The notes below the pieces were generated by a model that was not told where the DNA came from, made no database searches, and saw only the letters and a program-made list of their open reading frames with translations. A stretch of DNA of 64,000 nt from Campylobacter sp. MG1 (GTDB lineage: Bacteria; Campylobacterota; Campylobacteria; Campylobacterales; Campylobacteraceae): contig NZ_JANYME010000005.1 in the NCBI RefSeq assembly GCF_026616895.1, positions 1-64,000 of the forward strand, read 5' to 3'. This document shows, piece after piece, positions 36,996 to 46,254 of the stretch. The translations under genes and the position numbers were made by a program. Positions within the stretch are counted from its first letter, which is position 1. Every line of letters starts with the position of its first letter.

Positions 36996-37033
36996 TTAAT
37001 TATAAATTATTAATAATATTAAATAAAATTTCA

Positions 37034-38497
37034 TTAACTATTTAAACTATTTGCTAAATTTATCGCAGTTACTACAGCCTTTGCCTTATTTATACATTCG
37101 TTAAATTCATTTTTTGGAATTGATTTATCAATTACTCCGGCACCACTTCTTACAAAAACTTTACCATTTTTCTTATAAGCTAATCTTATAGCTATACAAG
37201 TATCCATATTTTGTGTAAAACTAATATATCCAATAGCACCACCATAAACTCCGCGTTTTGTTTTTTCAAGCTCGTTAATAATCTCACAAGCTCTAATTTT
37301 TGGAGCACCAATTAATGTTCCAGCAGGCAAAATAGCAAGTAAAGCATCTAATGCATCATATTTTTCATCAATTTCACCATAAACACAAGAACTTATATGC
37401 ATTACATGCGAATATTTAACAATTTCTCTTATATTTTTTACTTTTACTGTATCTTTTTTACAAACTTTATTTAAATCTTCAATTCCTAAGTCTATTAACA
37501 TATTATGTTCATCTAATTCTTTTTCATCGTGAAGTAACTCGTATTCAAGCCTTTCATCTTCATTTTTATTCTCACCCCTTTTTCTAGTACCTGCCAGTGG
37601 GAATGTATGTAGGGTTTTGTTTTCAAATTTAAGTAAAGTTTCAGGAGATGCACCAGCTAATTCAACATCAGTACCACTAAAATAAAACATATAAGGTGAA
37701 GGATTAATACTTCTTAACATTCTATAAGTATTTAACAAACTTCCTTTAAATTTAGCCTGTAATAAATTTGATAAAACTATCTGTTTTATATCACCTTTTT
37801 TTATATAATCTTTTGCCTTATTCACCATATCTACAAATTGATTTTCATCAAAATATGGGCTAAATTCACTAAGCAATTCGCCATTTTCTATATCCTGATT
37901 TTTATCGCTTTTGATGATATTTGCTATATTTTTTAACTCTTTTTTAGCATTTTCGTAATTACTTTTTATATCATCTAATTTTATATTTGCAATTAAAATA
38001 ATCTTTTGATATAAATTATCATATACAATTACCTTATCAAATAACATAATATCAATATCTTTAAATTCATCATTATCTTCTAAAGTGCTAAAATCTACAT
38101 CAATCTCATTATACTTTATATAATCATACGCAAAATATCCAACAAAACCACCTGTAAAACTAGGTAAATAATCAAAAACTGGACTTTTATTTTTAGATAA
38201 AATTTCTCTAATTACTTTATTTGGATTATTTTCACTAATTTTTTCGCCATTAACTTTAATAATACCATCAACACAATTTAATTCAAGTTTTGGCTCATAC
38301 CCTAAAAATGTATATCTTCCCCATTTTTCATTATTTGTAACTGATTCAAGTATATAACAATGCTTTGAAATATTTTTAAGCTTTCTTAGTGTATTAATAG
38401 GCGTAGAAAAATCAGACAATATCTCGCAACTAATCGGTGCTATATCATAATCTTTAGATAAACTTTTTAAAGTTTCAACATTAGGTAAAAATTTCAT
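37034..38497 (-). CDS. trpE: Anthranilate synthase component I (TrpE)
   Basis: 487 residues from ATG 38497, which follows GGAGGG; the frame extends 15 codons upstream without support. YILESVTNNEKWGRYTFLG holds the LES Trp-feedback motif of TrpE, distinguishing it from PabB. The catalytic domain has QIVLSNLL, AGASPETLLKFE, PLAGTRKRG, DLGIEDLNKV and GAPKIRACEII. The glutaminase partner TrpG is not in this window. The gene is separated from trpD by the pst genes. Confidence 0.93.
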   Translation of the reverse strand: MKFLPNVETLKSLSKDYDIAPISCEILSDFSTPINTLRKLKNISKHCYILESVTNNEKWGRYTFLGYEPKLELNCVDGIIKVNGEKISENNPNKVIREILSKNKSPVFDYLPSFTGGFVGYFAYDYIKYNEIDVDFSTLEDNDEFKDIDIMLFDKVIVYDNLYQKIILIANIKLDDIKSNYENAKKELKNIANIIKSDKNQDIENGELLSEFSPYFDENQFVDMVNKAKDYIKKGDIKQIVLSNLLQAKFKGSLLNTYRMLRSINPSPYMFYFSGTDVELAGASPETLLKFENKTLHTFPLAGTRKRGENKNEDERLEYELLHDEKELDEHNMLIDLGIEDLNKVCKKDTVKVKNIREIVKYSHVMHISSCVYGEIDEKYDALDALLAILPAGTLIGAPKIRACEIINELEKTKRGVYGGAIGYISFTQNMDTCIAIRLAYKKNGKVFVRSGAGVIDKSIPKNEFNECINKAKAVVTAINLANSLNS

Positions 38498-38640
38498 AAA
38501 TCCCTCCATTATTGTAAATAAATCCTTACAGAAAACAGCCACAAATAAAAATGTGACTTTATTTATTTTATTCTTAATTTTTACTTAAAATAAACTATTT
38601 TTAAGCTAAAAATATAAAAACGTAAAAAATTTATACAATT

Positions 38641-38964
38641 TTAAATTTCTCTATTATCGCTTCCCCATTTACACATCATATTAAGAATTGGTATTAATGA
38701 TTTTCCTTTATTGCTTAGACTATATTCAACCTTAGGTGGGATTTGCGGATATTCGGTGCGTATTATTAAATCATCTTGCTCTAATTCTTTTAATGCCTTT
38801 GTTAAACTCTTAAAAGAAATTCCAACAAGCATTCTTTTAAGTTCATTGTATCTTATAATCTCATTGATTGATAAAAGATACAAAATACTCATTTTATATT
38901 TTCCTGAAATTAGGTTTAGCGTATAATAAATTCCACATTTATTATAATCATTTTTTCTTTTCAT
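38641..38964 (-). CDS. HxlR-family transcriptional regulator
   Basis: 107 residues, a winged helix with the family block GKYKMSILYLLSINEIIRYNELKRMLVGISFKSLTKALKELEQDDLIIRTEYPQIPPKVEYSLSNKG and an N-terminal Cys (CGIYYTLNLI) as in thiol-sensing members. It is divergent from the mdaB-like gene, which it probably controls in response to quinones or electrophiles (by analogy with HypR/QorR-type regulators). Confidence 0.88.
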   Translation of the reverse strand: MKRKNDYNKCGIYYTLNLISGKYKMSILYLLSINEIIRYNELKRMLVGISFKSLTKALKELEQDDLIIRTEYPQIPPKVEYSLSNKGKSLIPILNMMCKWGSDNREI

Positions 38965-38987
38965 TACTCTCCTTTTGGTTAGTATCT

Positions 38988-38999
38988 AACAATTTTGTT
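38988..38999. promoter_or_regulatory. Candidate HxlR operator
   Basis: The inverted repeat AACAA-TT-TTGTT, with a wider GTAT half-site on each side (GTATCTAACAA and TTGTTCGTATT), lies between the two divergent genes, immediately upstream of the mdaB -35 box. Confidence 0.4.
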
Positions 39000-39003
39000 C
39001 GTA

Positions 39004-39032
39004 TTGACTTAAAATAAAGTAAAAATTATAAT
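39004..39032 (+). promoter_or_regulatory. Promoter of the mdaB-like gene
   Basis: TTGACT (39004-39009), a 17-base spacer and TATAAT (39027-39032), with AAGGAG and ATG following; an unusually complete sigma70 promoter for this genus. Confidence 0.65.
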
Positions 39033-39061
39033 CTAATTTTATTTTTAAACAAGGAGAAATT

Positions 39062-39649
39062 ATGAAAAATGTTTTATTAGTTAATGGTGCTAAAGCTTTT
39101 GCTAATGCAGGTGCAAGACTGAATGCAAGTTTGCAACAAGTTGCGTATGATACTTTAGTAGAAAATGGTTTTAATGTAGAACAAACCATAATTGATGATG
39201 GATATGATGTATTAGAAGAAGTAGAAAAATATGTAAGAGCTGATATTATAATTTATCAAATTCCAGGATTTTGGATGAATGCACCTTGGATAGTATGGGA
39301 ATATTTTTCAAAAGTTTTTGGAGCTGCTTTTGGTAAATTATGTGCTAGTGATGGAAGAAGTAGAAGTGATGCTAGTAAAAAATACGGCTCTGGTGGGCTT
39401 AGTCAAAATAAAAAATATATGCTATCTTGGACTTGGAATGCACCTGAAGAAGCATTTACTGATAAAGAGCAATTTTTTGGTGGTGTCGGTATTGATGGAG
39501 TTAGCTTAAATCTTCATAAAACTCACGAGTTTTTAGGTATGAGTGCACTTAAAACTTTTGCTTGTTATGATGTAGTAAAAGACCCGCAAGCAGAAAAATA
39601 TTTTAAAGATTATAAAGAACATATCTTAAATGAAATAGTAAAAAAATAA
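39062..39649 (+). CDS. mdaB: NAD(P)H:quinone oxidoreductase, MdaB-like
   Basis: 195 residues of the flavodoxin-fold MdaB family. NGAKAFANAGARLNASL binds FAD phosphate, and YQIPGFWMNAPWIVWEYFSKVF and LSWTWNAPEEAF are strongly conserved blocks. It reduces quinones by two electrons, protecting against oxidative stress as in Helicobacter. Regulated probably by the divergent HxlR protein. Confidence 0.92.
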   Translation: MKNVLLVNGAKAFANAGARLNASLQQVAYDTLVENGFNVEQTIIDDGYDVLEEVEKYVRADIIIYQIPGFWMNAPWIVWEYFSKVFGAAFGKLCASDGRSRSDASKKYGSGGLSQNKKYMLSWTWNAPEEAFTDKEQFFGGVGIDGVSLNLHKTHEFLGMSALKTFACYDVVKDPQAEKYFKDYKEHILNEIVKK

Positions 39650-39681
39650 AAAGCTATCACTTTTTTGATACTTTTTATTAT

Positions 39682-39687
39682 TATAAT
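39682..39687 (+). promoter_or_regulatory. -10 box of the DUF305 gene
   Basis: TATAAT 28 bases before the ATG at 39715 with T-rich sequence upstream. Confidence 0.5.
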
Positions 39688-39714
39688 TAACAAAATTTAA
39701 AATTAGGAGTATAT

Positions 39715-40086
39715 ATGAAAGTATTAATTTCAACCTTAGTAGCTAGTTTTCTAGCATTAAATTTAAATGCAAAAACTCTAAATGATGAAGATTTTTTATC
39801 TATGCAAAATGAACTTAATGAAAGCATGAATAAAATGCACACAAAAATGAATGCTGGTCTAGTAGAAAAAGACCCTGATTTGTCATTTGTTGTAGGTATG
39901 TTACCACATCATGAAGGTGCTGTTGATATGGCAAAAATTGTCTTAAAATATGGTGAAGACGAAAATATCAAAAAACTAGCAGAAGATATTATAAAAGCCC
40001 AAGAAGCCGAAATTAAATTTATGCAAGAATATTTAAATAAAAAAGGTTATAAATATCCTGAAGAAAACAAACATAGCCACCATTAA
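39715..40086 (+). CDS. DUF305 periplasmic protein
   Basis: 123 residues with a signal peptide (KVLISTLVASFLALNLNA). The mature part is a helical bundle with MxxGMLPHHEGAVDMAKIVLKYG, the hallmark metal-site of DUF305, and AEIKFMQEYL. The C-terminus ends in HSHH. DUF305 proteins are ferritin-like and often linked to copper or metal handling. Monocistronic with a strong terminator. Confidence 0.88.
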   Translation: MKVLISTLVASFLALNLNAKTLNDEDFLSMQNELNESMNKMHTKMNAGLVEKDPDLSFVVGMLPHHEGAVDMAKIVLKYGEDENIKKLAEDIIKAQEAEIKFMQEYLNKKGYKYPEENKHSHH

Positions 40087-40092
40087 AAAATA

Positions 40093-40142
40093 AAATTCCT
40101 GTTTTAAATTATTCTAAACTATGAAATTTAAAATAGGAATTT
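40093..40142 (+). terminator. Terminator after the DUF305 gene
   Basis: An 18-bp stem with a single G-T wobble (AAATTCCTGTTTTAAATT paired with AATTTAAAATAGGAATTT) and a 14-base loop, then a T-rich stretch. Confidence 0.7.
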
Positions 40143-40222
40143 CATAAAATCTTTTTTAAATTCTGCCACTTTTTTGCCCAATTATTTTTTTAGAATTGTT
40201 TAATTTTAAAAAAGGGGATTTT

Positions 40223-41710
40223 ATGCTAAATAGAAGAAATTTTATTAAAACTATTGTGGGAACTAGCGTTGCAGTTCCTGGTATTTTAAACGCTAATGAT
40301 AATTTAGGAAAAGACATAAAATTTGATGAAATAGCTGATGTTATTATAATCGGAAGTGGTGTGAGTGCTCATATTTGTGCTGCTTATTTAGTAAAGAATA
40401 AAATTGATGTTTTAATGATTGAAAAGATGGATAGAATTGGTGGTAATTCTGCTTTATCTCAACAAGATTTTGCTGTTCTTAATTCAGATTTACAAATTAA
40501 AGCTGGCATAAAAGATAGCGAAGAATTATTTTTAAATGATTTAAATAAAGCTGGAGCTGGATATAATCATTTAGAACATTCTTTAAGAATTATAAGAAAT
40601 TCAAATGAAGCATATGAATTTGCTAAAAGTTGTGGGGTTAAATATGCTGATAAGCTTAAGTTTTTAGGTGGTCATAGTGTTGCTAGAAGTGTTGAGACTA
40701 TTGGCGGTGGCGGTGCTTGTATTAGCACTTTAAATGAATTTTTTATAAAACATAATGGAAAGATTAAAAACGAAACTAAATGCGATGAAATCATTCAAGA
40801 TGAAAGTGGCAAAATAATTGGCGTAAGCGTTAGAGAAAATTATAGATTTAATAGAAATCTAGCAAATGATGATAGAGAGAATTTAAGTGGAGATAAAAAG
40901 CACTATAAAGCAAGGCTTGCGGTAGTTTTTGCAACAGGTGGATTTAGCCGTGATATTGAGTTTAGAAGTATAGTAAATCCTAGGTTAAGGTTGGCAAAAA
41001 GCCCCTCAAGTTTAGGTCAGACTGCTGGTGCATTAAAACAAATGCTAAAGGTAGGAGCAATCCCAACTCAATTAGCACTTAGTAGATTTTCTTTTGGAAT
41101 TCCTACAGAAGATTTAATTTATGGGATTATGGTTGATTGCAATGCTAAAAGATTTTTAAATGAAGATGGGGATAGACAAGGTTTATCAAATAAAATCTTA
41201 GCTCATATGGAAAAGATTAACACAACAATTTATCCAATAATTATTTTTGATAGCACAGGATTTGCTAATTCGCACGACCCTAATAGAATGCAAAGTTTTA
41301 TTACTGCAGGGAAAATGAAGAAATTTGATAGCCTAAGTGATTTAGCTAATAATTTTAAGCTTAATGAAAATGATTTATCAAAGACAATGCAAGATTATGA
41401 AACAGGCATTTCAAATAATAAAGATGAGTTCAAAAAAGATTTAAGTAAGATTAAAAATTCTAGTATGAGCAAAGCACCTTTTTATGCAATGACAGCTGCA
41501 CCAGGTCTTAGTTATACTCCAGGTGGTGTTTATGCTGATATAAATATGAGAGTTTTAAATATTAGTAACTATGAGCCAATTAAAGGGCTTTATGCGATTG
41601 GTGAGGCAACTGGTGGTGTTCATGGACAATCAAGGCTTACTAGTTGTTCTATTCCTGATTGTATGACTTCAGGAATTGCTTGTGCGAAAGATATTTTAAA
41701 AGGAGTATAA
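40223..41710 (+). CDS. Tat-exported fumarate-reductase-like flavoprotein
   Basis: 495 residues from ATG 40223 (AAAGGGG upstream; a frame from 40196 is rejected). The N-terminus MLNRRNFIKTIVGTSVAVPG is a twin-arginine signal. FAD binds at DVIIIGSGVSAHICAAYLV and GLYAIGEATGGVHG. Relative to FccA-type fumarate reductases, the Arg equivalents in EDGDRQGLS and GQSRLTSCS remain, but the HPT and HHTMGG histidine motifs are replaced (PTQLALSRF, YTPGG). The substrate is thus probably an enoate other than fumarate. It leads a cluster with two cytochromes and a two-component system. Confidence 0.82.
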   Translation: MLNRRNFIKTIVGTSVAVPGILNANDNLGKDIKFDEIADVIIIGSGVSAHICAAYLVKNKIDVLMIEKMDRIGGNSALSQQDFAVLNSDLQIKAGIKDSEELFLNDLNKAGAGYNHLEHSLRIIRNSNEAYEFAKSCGVKYADKLKFLGGHSVARSVETIGGGGACISTLNEFFIKHNGKIKNETKCDEIIQDESGKIIGVSVRENYRFNRNLANDDRENLSGDKKHYKARLAVVFATGGFSRDIEFRSIVNPRLRLAKSPSSLGQTAGALKQMLKVGAIPTQLALSRFSFGIPTEDLIYGIMVDCNAKRFLNEDGDRQGLSNKILAHMEKINTTIYPIIIFDSTGFANSHDPNRMQSFITAGKMKKFDSLSDLANNFKLNENDLSKTMQDYETGISNNKDEFKKDLSKIKNSSMSKAPFYAMTAAPGLSYTPGGVYADINMRVLNISNYEPIKGLYAIGEATGGVHGQSRLTSCSIPDCMTSGIACAKDILKGV

Positions 41711-42055
41711 ATGCAAAAATTATTAATGATTTTGATATTAAGTATTTTTGCATTAGGCAATGAATTTGTAATCAAGCCACACCATATTGAAGTGAAATTA
41801 AAATGCACAGATTGTCATAAAGAAGCAAATGAAAAAGATTATAAAGCACTTGATTCTAATTCATGTCTAAGTTGTCATGGAAGTAAAGAGAAATTAGCAA
41901 AAAGGCTTGATTTTTTAAAAGGTAAAAACCCGCATAATAGTATTCATGATAATGCGAATTTAAATTGTTACACCTGTCATAATGAGCATAAGCCATCATT
42001 TAATATGTGTAATACTTGCCATAATACTAAAACTTGGATGAGGGAGATAAAATGA
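41711..42055 (+). CDS. Small periplasmic tetraheme cytochrome c
   Basis: 114 residues: signal peptide (QKLLMILILSIFALGN) and four CXXCH sites, CTDCH, CLSCH, CYTCH and CNTCH, with extra His residues (KPHHIEVK, NPHNSIHD) for bis-His ligation. It resembles the heme domain of flavocytochrome c detached from its flavin domain, so it should pass electrons to the flavoprotein encoded immediately before it (no gap). Overlaps the next gene by 4 bases. Confidence 0.88.
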   Translation: MQKLLMILILSIFALGNEFVIKPHHIEVKLKCTDCHKEANEKDYKALDSNSCLSCHGSKEKLAKRLDFLKGKNPHNSIHDNANLNCYTCHNEHKPSFNMCNTCHNTKTWMREIK

Positions 42056-42567
42056 AAAAAACTATTATTTTTGTTTCATCTATTGTGGTTTTAACTTTAA
42101 TTTTTGTATTTTTATCTCATAAAGCTATACAAATGACTGGAGATGATAAATTTTGTGCAAGTTGTCATGTAATGCAACCGATGAAGGAAGCTTATATTAA
42201 AGATGTTCATAGTGGTAATAATAATCTAGGTATAAAGGCAAATTGTGTAGATTGTCATTTGCCACATGATAATATAGTAAATTATCTAAGCACAAAAGCT
42301 TATAATGGCATTAAAGAATTTAGTATCACTGCTATTGGAGCTGATGAAAAGATAGATTGGTATGAAAAACTCAATCATAAAAAAGATTATGTTTATGATA
42401 GTGGATGCTTAAAATGTCATCAAGATATTACTAAAATTAATTCTAAAAATGAAATGCAAAATACAATGCATAAAAGATATTTAGATTACGCAAATGAATT
42501 AAAATGTGTAAGTTGTCATACCCATGTAGGTCATGATGGTTTAAGGGGTAAATTAGATAAAAAATGA
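42052..42567 (+). CDS. NapC/NirT/NrfH-type tetraheme quinol dehydrogenase
   Basis: 171 residues from ATG 42052 (GGGAG upstream). One N-terminal membrane helix (TIIFVSSIVVLTLIFVFL), then four heme sites: CASCHVM with the Met typical of the NrfH first heme, CVDCHLPHD, CLKCHQD and CVSCHTHVGH. Such proteins oxidise menaquinol and feed periplasmic reductases. Together with the tetraheme cytochrome and flavoprotein it forms a complete menaquinol-to-substrate chain. Confidence 0.9.
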   Translation: MKKTIIFVSSIVVLTLIFVFLSHKAIQMTGDDKFCASCHVMQPMKEAYIKDVHSGNNNLGIKANCVDCHLPHDNIVNYLSTKAYNGIKEFSITAIGADEKIDWYEKLNHKKDYVYDSGCLKCHQDITKINSKNEMQNTMHKRYLDYANELKCVSCHTHVGHDGLRGKLDKK

Positions 42568-43223
42568 AAAAATACACAATTTTATATGCAGAAGATGATT
42601 TAAATCTAGCAAGTCAAGTTATTGATTTGCTAGAACTACTTGATTTTAATGTGCTTTATGCTAAAGATGGCTTAAGTGCTTTAGATATATATTTGGCTAA
42701 AAAGCCTGATATATTATTACTTGATATTTCTATGCCAAAACTTGATGGTTTAAATTTATTAGAAAATATAAGAAATTCTGATAATAAAATTCCTGCTATT
42801 ATGATTACAGCTTTAAGCGATAAACAAACTTTATTAAGTGCAGTTGAGCTTAATATTTGCAAGTATTTAATAAAACCTTTTGATAGGATTAAACTTGAAG
42901 ATGCTTTAAAAAAGGCTATAAAAAGTATTAATAATAAAATTAAATTAAGCAATAATATATATTTAGATATTGATTTAAATGAGTTATTAGTAAATGATGA
43001 GATTATTAAGCTTAGCAAAAAAGAATTTTTATTGCTTGAAATTTTGTTAAAAAGTAGTCCTAACATTGTAGATATTTATAAGATTTGCGATTATGTATAT
43101 AATGATTATGATGTAAGTTCTGATGCTATTAAATCACTCATTAAAAATCTTAGAAAGAAATTAGGCGATAAAGGTATAATTCATAATGCAAATTCTCGTG
43201 GATACTATATCAAAATTACTTAA
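42564..43223 (+). CDS. OmpR-family response regulator
   Basis: 219 residues. Receiver domain with AEDD acidic pocket, phospho-acceptor Asp in LLLDISMPKLDG, Thr in MITALSD and Lys in YLIKPFD; then a winged-helix domain (SSDAIKSLIKNLRKKLGDKGIIHNANSRGYYI). Its ATG overlaps the stop of the NapC-like gene by 4 bases, so regulator and respiratory genes are in one operon. Confidence 0.92.
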   Translation: MKKYTILYAEDDLNLASQVIDLLELLDFNVLYAKDGLSALDIYLAKKPDILLLDISMPKLDGLNLLENIRNSDNKIPAIMITALSDKQTLLSAVELNICKYLIKPFDRIKLEDALKKAIKSINNKIKLSNNIYLDIDLNELLVNDEIIKLSKKEFLLLEILLKSSPNIVDIYKICDYVYNDYDVSSDAIKSLIKNLRKKLGDKGIIHNANSRGYYIKIT

Positions 43224-44817
43224 TATAAGCATTCGCAAAAAAGCTTTTATATTTGTTTTAACTTTGATTATTTTTTTATGTTTTATTTTGAATTTTTTAT
43301 ATATTTCTTGGCATAAAAATTATTTATTTCAAAACAAAAATAGTTTTAATGATAGGTTTATTTATTTTTATAATGATTTTTTAAATAATTTATTAAACAA
43401 TACGCTTAGTATTAGTTATGAATTTAGTTCTAATTTAGATTATTTAAAAAATGATGAAAAGCTAAACAAATTAAATAAATTATTTTTAAATCTAAGCTCA
43501 AATGAGGCATATTTAAAGGATATTAAATTATTTATTTTAAAAGAAAATATTTGCATAGAAAAAGATAAAATAAAATTAAATTGCCAATATGATTTTAATA
43601 ATCAAACAGATATTTTACTTAGATTAAATACCGAACCAGTTTATTTAATTAATTTAAAAATAAATGAAAATTATGCGATTACTTACACAATAAGTGCAAA
43701 AAAATTATTAGATAATTTAAAAATTCAAGATGATTTTTTAGCTGCTTTAAAGTATGAAAACGAGTATTTTTATAATGAATTTGATTGGCAAAATAAAACT
43801 AAACTTTTAAAAAATGATGAAGATATAATTAAGTTAGATGATAAATATTATTTAAGTAATGAAATTATTTTAAATGATAGATTTTTAATATTGATTAAAA
43901 AAGATATTACAAAAGATTATAAAACTCATTTACATATAATAAAAAAGGCTTTTATAATTAGTGTGATTTTGGTATTTTTTGCTTTTATTGGGGTATATTT
44001 TGTTTTAGGATTTTTAATTAATAAATTATTAAAAACTGAAGAAAAACTAAGAAAATTAAATGCAAATTTACAAGAAGAAGTAAAAAATCAAGTTGAAATC
44101 ATTAAGGCTAAATTAGATGAAAATACACAAAAGGAACAATTGCTAAACCATCAATCAAAATTAGCTGCATTAGGTGAAATGATAGCTTGTATAGCTCATG
44201 AATATAGACAGCCATTAGCAACTTTAGGTGCAATTTCTAGTTATCTTGAGATTAGTTTAGAAAAACAAAAAATTGATGATAAGTTTCATCAAAAATTAAA
44301 AGAGATAAATCCTATTTTAAATTATATGTCAAAAACTATTGATGAATTTTATGATTTTTATAAGACAAAGCAAGAAAAAAGCTCTTTTTATGTTTATGAA
44401 GCTATTTTAAATTCTTTAACGATTTGTAATGCAAGCCTTACAAGGAATGCAATTAATACTACTTTAAGACTTGATAAGAATTTAAAAATAAATTCATATA
44501 AAAATAGTTTAGCTCATGCAATAATTAATCTCATTACAAATGCAAAAGATGCTTTAGTTAATATAAAAAATCCTTATATTATAATTAATCTTTATGCTTA
44601 TAAAAATAATATTTATATTAGTATAAAAGATAATGGAATAGGGGTTAAAAAGGATTTAGAAGAAGAAATTTTTAAACCTTATTTTAGCACAAAAAATGGT
44701 TCAGGGCTTGGGCTTTTTATGATAAAAAATATTTTAAATAGCGAGTTAAATGCTGATGTATTTTTAAAAACTAGAAAAATTGGAGCTAATTTTTATATTA
44801 GGATTGCTTATGAATGA
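43186..44817 (+). CDS. Sensor histidine kinase
   Basis: Up to 543 residues. Two membrane helices (about residues 18-42 and 255-280) bracket a periplasmic sensor domain of about 210 residues. A coiled coil leads to the H-box IAHEYRQPLATLGAI, then NLITNAKDAL (N box), DNGIGV (G1), FKPYFSTKNGSGLGLF (F/G2). The gene overlaps the response-regulator end by 38 bases; ATG 43186 lacks a clear SD and GTG 43198 is an alternative start. The periplasmic domain probably senses the substrate of the reductase. Confidence 0.88.
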   Translation: MQILVDTISKLLNISIRKKAFIFVLTLIIFLCFILNFLYISWHKNYLFQNKNSFNDRFIYFYNDFLNNLLNNTLSISYEFSSNLDYLKNDEKLNKLNKLFLNLSSNEAYLKDIKLFILKENICIEKDKIKLNCQYDFNNQTDILLRLNTEPVYLINLKINENYAITYTISAKKLLDNLKIQDDFLAALKYENEYFYNEFDWQNKTKLLKNDEDIIKLDDKYYLSNEIILNDRFLILIKKDITKDYKTHLHIIKKAFIISVILVFFAFIGVYFVLGFLINKLLKTEEKLRKLNANLQEEVKNQVEIIKAKLDENTQKEQLLNHQSKLAALGEMIACIAHEYRQPLATLGAISSYLEISLEKQKIDDKFHQKLKEINPILNYMSKTIDEFYDFYKTKQEKSSFYVYEAILNSLTICNASLTRNAINTTLRLDKNLKINSYKNSLAHAIINLITNAKDALVNIKNPYIIINLYAYKNNIYISIKDNGIGVKKDLEEEIFKPYFSTKNGSGLGLFMIKNILNSELNADVFLKTRKIGANFYIRIAYE

Positions 44818-46054
44818 GTTGTTTTGTTTAATTGTAGGTAGTGGTATTAGTGGTTTAACATTGGCGAATTTATTGGTTAAACAAGATATTTTATTAATTG
44901 AGCAAGATGATGAATTAGGCGGAGCTAAGAGTTATTTAAATTTTGCTGCTAGTAATTCATCTTTTCAACAACTAGCAAATATAAAAGATGATAAATTTTA
45001 TGATGATTTGATTTCTTATTCAACTAATTATGCTGATTTTACTTTATTAAAAGAGCTTAGTGAAAAATCAGCACAAGCTACTCAACTTTTAAAAAGTTTT
45101 GGGGTTGAATTTGAATTAGCTATATTAAATAGCTTAAATCATTCAGTTCCTAGAGAATTACACCCTTTAAAAAATGCTAAAGAAAGTGTGATAAATCCAT
45201 TAATCAACAGATTGCTTAGTAAAAATGTAAATATATTAACTAAGGCTAAATTAATTGATTTTGATAATGGTATTGCAAGTATTTTACATAAAGATGAAAT
45301 CATAAAAATTAAGGTTAAAAATATAGCTTTTTGCACTGGTGGATTTGCAAACGATAAAGAATTTATAAAAATTCATTATCCACTAGCTTATTATGCTAAA
45401 ACTATGTCTAAGAACAATTCAAATTCTTTAAAGATTTTATTAAAAAATGGAGCAATCCCAACCCAATTAAGTCTAATGAGATTTGCTTTTGTTTTGCCTA
45501 TGGATATTTTTAAATATGGAATTTTAATTAATTCTGATTTTAAAAGATTTGTTAGAGAAGATAGCTCAAGGCAAGATTTAGCAATAGCGATTTTAAATGA
45601 AATTAAAAATAATAAATTAGTTAAATTACTCCTAGATAATCACGGAATAAATTATATAAATGATACAAGTATATTTTACAAATACTATTCTTTAGAAGAA
45701 ATTGATAAAAGATTAATTAATTGTGTTGATGAATACAATAGCTATTTTAGTAATAGGATTGATAAATTTGGTAAAAATCTTAATAATATTTCTATTAAAG
45801 CAATTAATAAGCCTATGTTTTATTTGGCTAATGTAGATGTTTATTTAAACTATACTTTAGGTGGGGTTAAATCAGATATATTTGCAAGAGTAGTTGATAT
45901 AGATACTAATACAGCTAAGAATAATATGTTTGCTATAGGAGAAGTTAGTTCTATGTTTGGAGAAGCAAGGCTTAGTGGAGCTGCTAGCATAGCTTGTGTT
46001 GTATTTGCTATGAATGCTAGTAATTTTATATTAGAAAATAAATTTAATAACTAA
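44810..46054 (+). CDS. Second fumarate-reductase-like flavoprotein, no export signal
   Basis: 414 residues from ATG 44810, overlapping the kinase stop by 8 bases. FAD motif CLIVGSGISGLTLANLLV at the very N-terminus and GEVSSMFGEARLSGAAS near the end. It is clearly a paralogue of the exported flavoprotein at 40223: GAIPTQL.L.RF.F, KRF..ED..RQ.L and YT.GGV are shared, including the loss of the two fumarate-reductase His motifs. No Tat or Sec signal, so it should stay in the cytoplasm. Its role (second enzyme, or a companion of the kinase) is unknown. Confidence 0.8.
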   Translation: MNELFCLIVGSGISGLTLANLLVKQDILLIEQDDELGGAKSYLNFAASNSSFQQLANIKDDKFYDDLISYSTNYADFTLLKELSEKSAQATQLLKSFGVEFELAILNSLNHSVPRELHPLKNAKESVINPLINRLLSKNVNILTKAKLIDFDNGIASILHKDEIIKIKVKNIAFCTGGFANDKEFIKIHYPLAYYAKTMSKNNSNSLKILLKNGAIPTQLSLMRFAFVLPMDIFKYGILINSDFKRFVREDSSRQDLAIAILNEIKNNKLVKLLLDNHGINYINDTSIFYKYYSLEEIDKRLINCVDEYNSYFSNRIDKFGKNLNNISIKAINKPMFYLANVDVYLNYTLGGVKSDIFARVVDIDTNTAKNNMFAIGEVSSMFGEARLSGAASIACVVFAMNASNFILENKFNN

Positions 46055-46254
46055 ACTCAACCTACTAAAAAATCTAAATTTCTTAAAGATTTTAAAATAT
46101 TTAAATACAAGCCCTATAAATTTCTAATGACATACAATAATTTAAATAAATTATTAAATACTAATTTAAATGATTTTGTAAAATACATACTAAAATTCAA
46201 CTATATTAAGCCTATTTATAACTCTGAATAAATTTACAATAAATTGATAGTAAT

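Noticed and set aside
38498-38640. Possible Trp leader peptide or attenuator upstream of trpE
   Set aside because: The frame upstream of trpE contains no Trp codons, and the only hairpin found (GTCACA with TGTGGC) has a 6-bp stem and no U-run.
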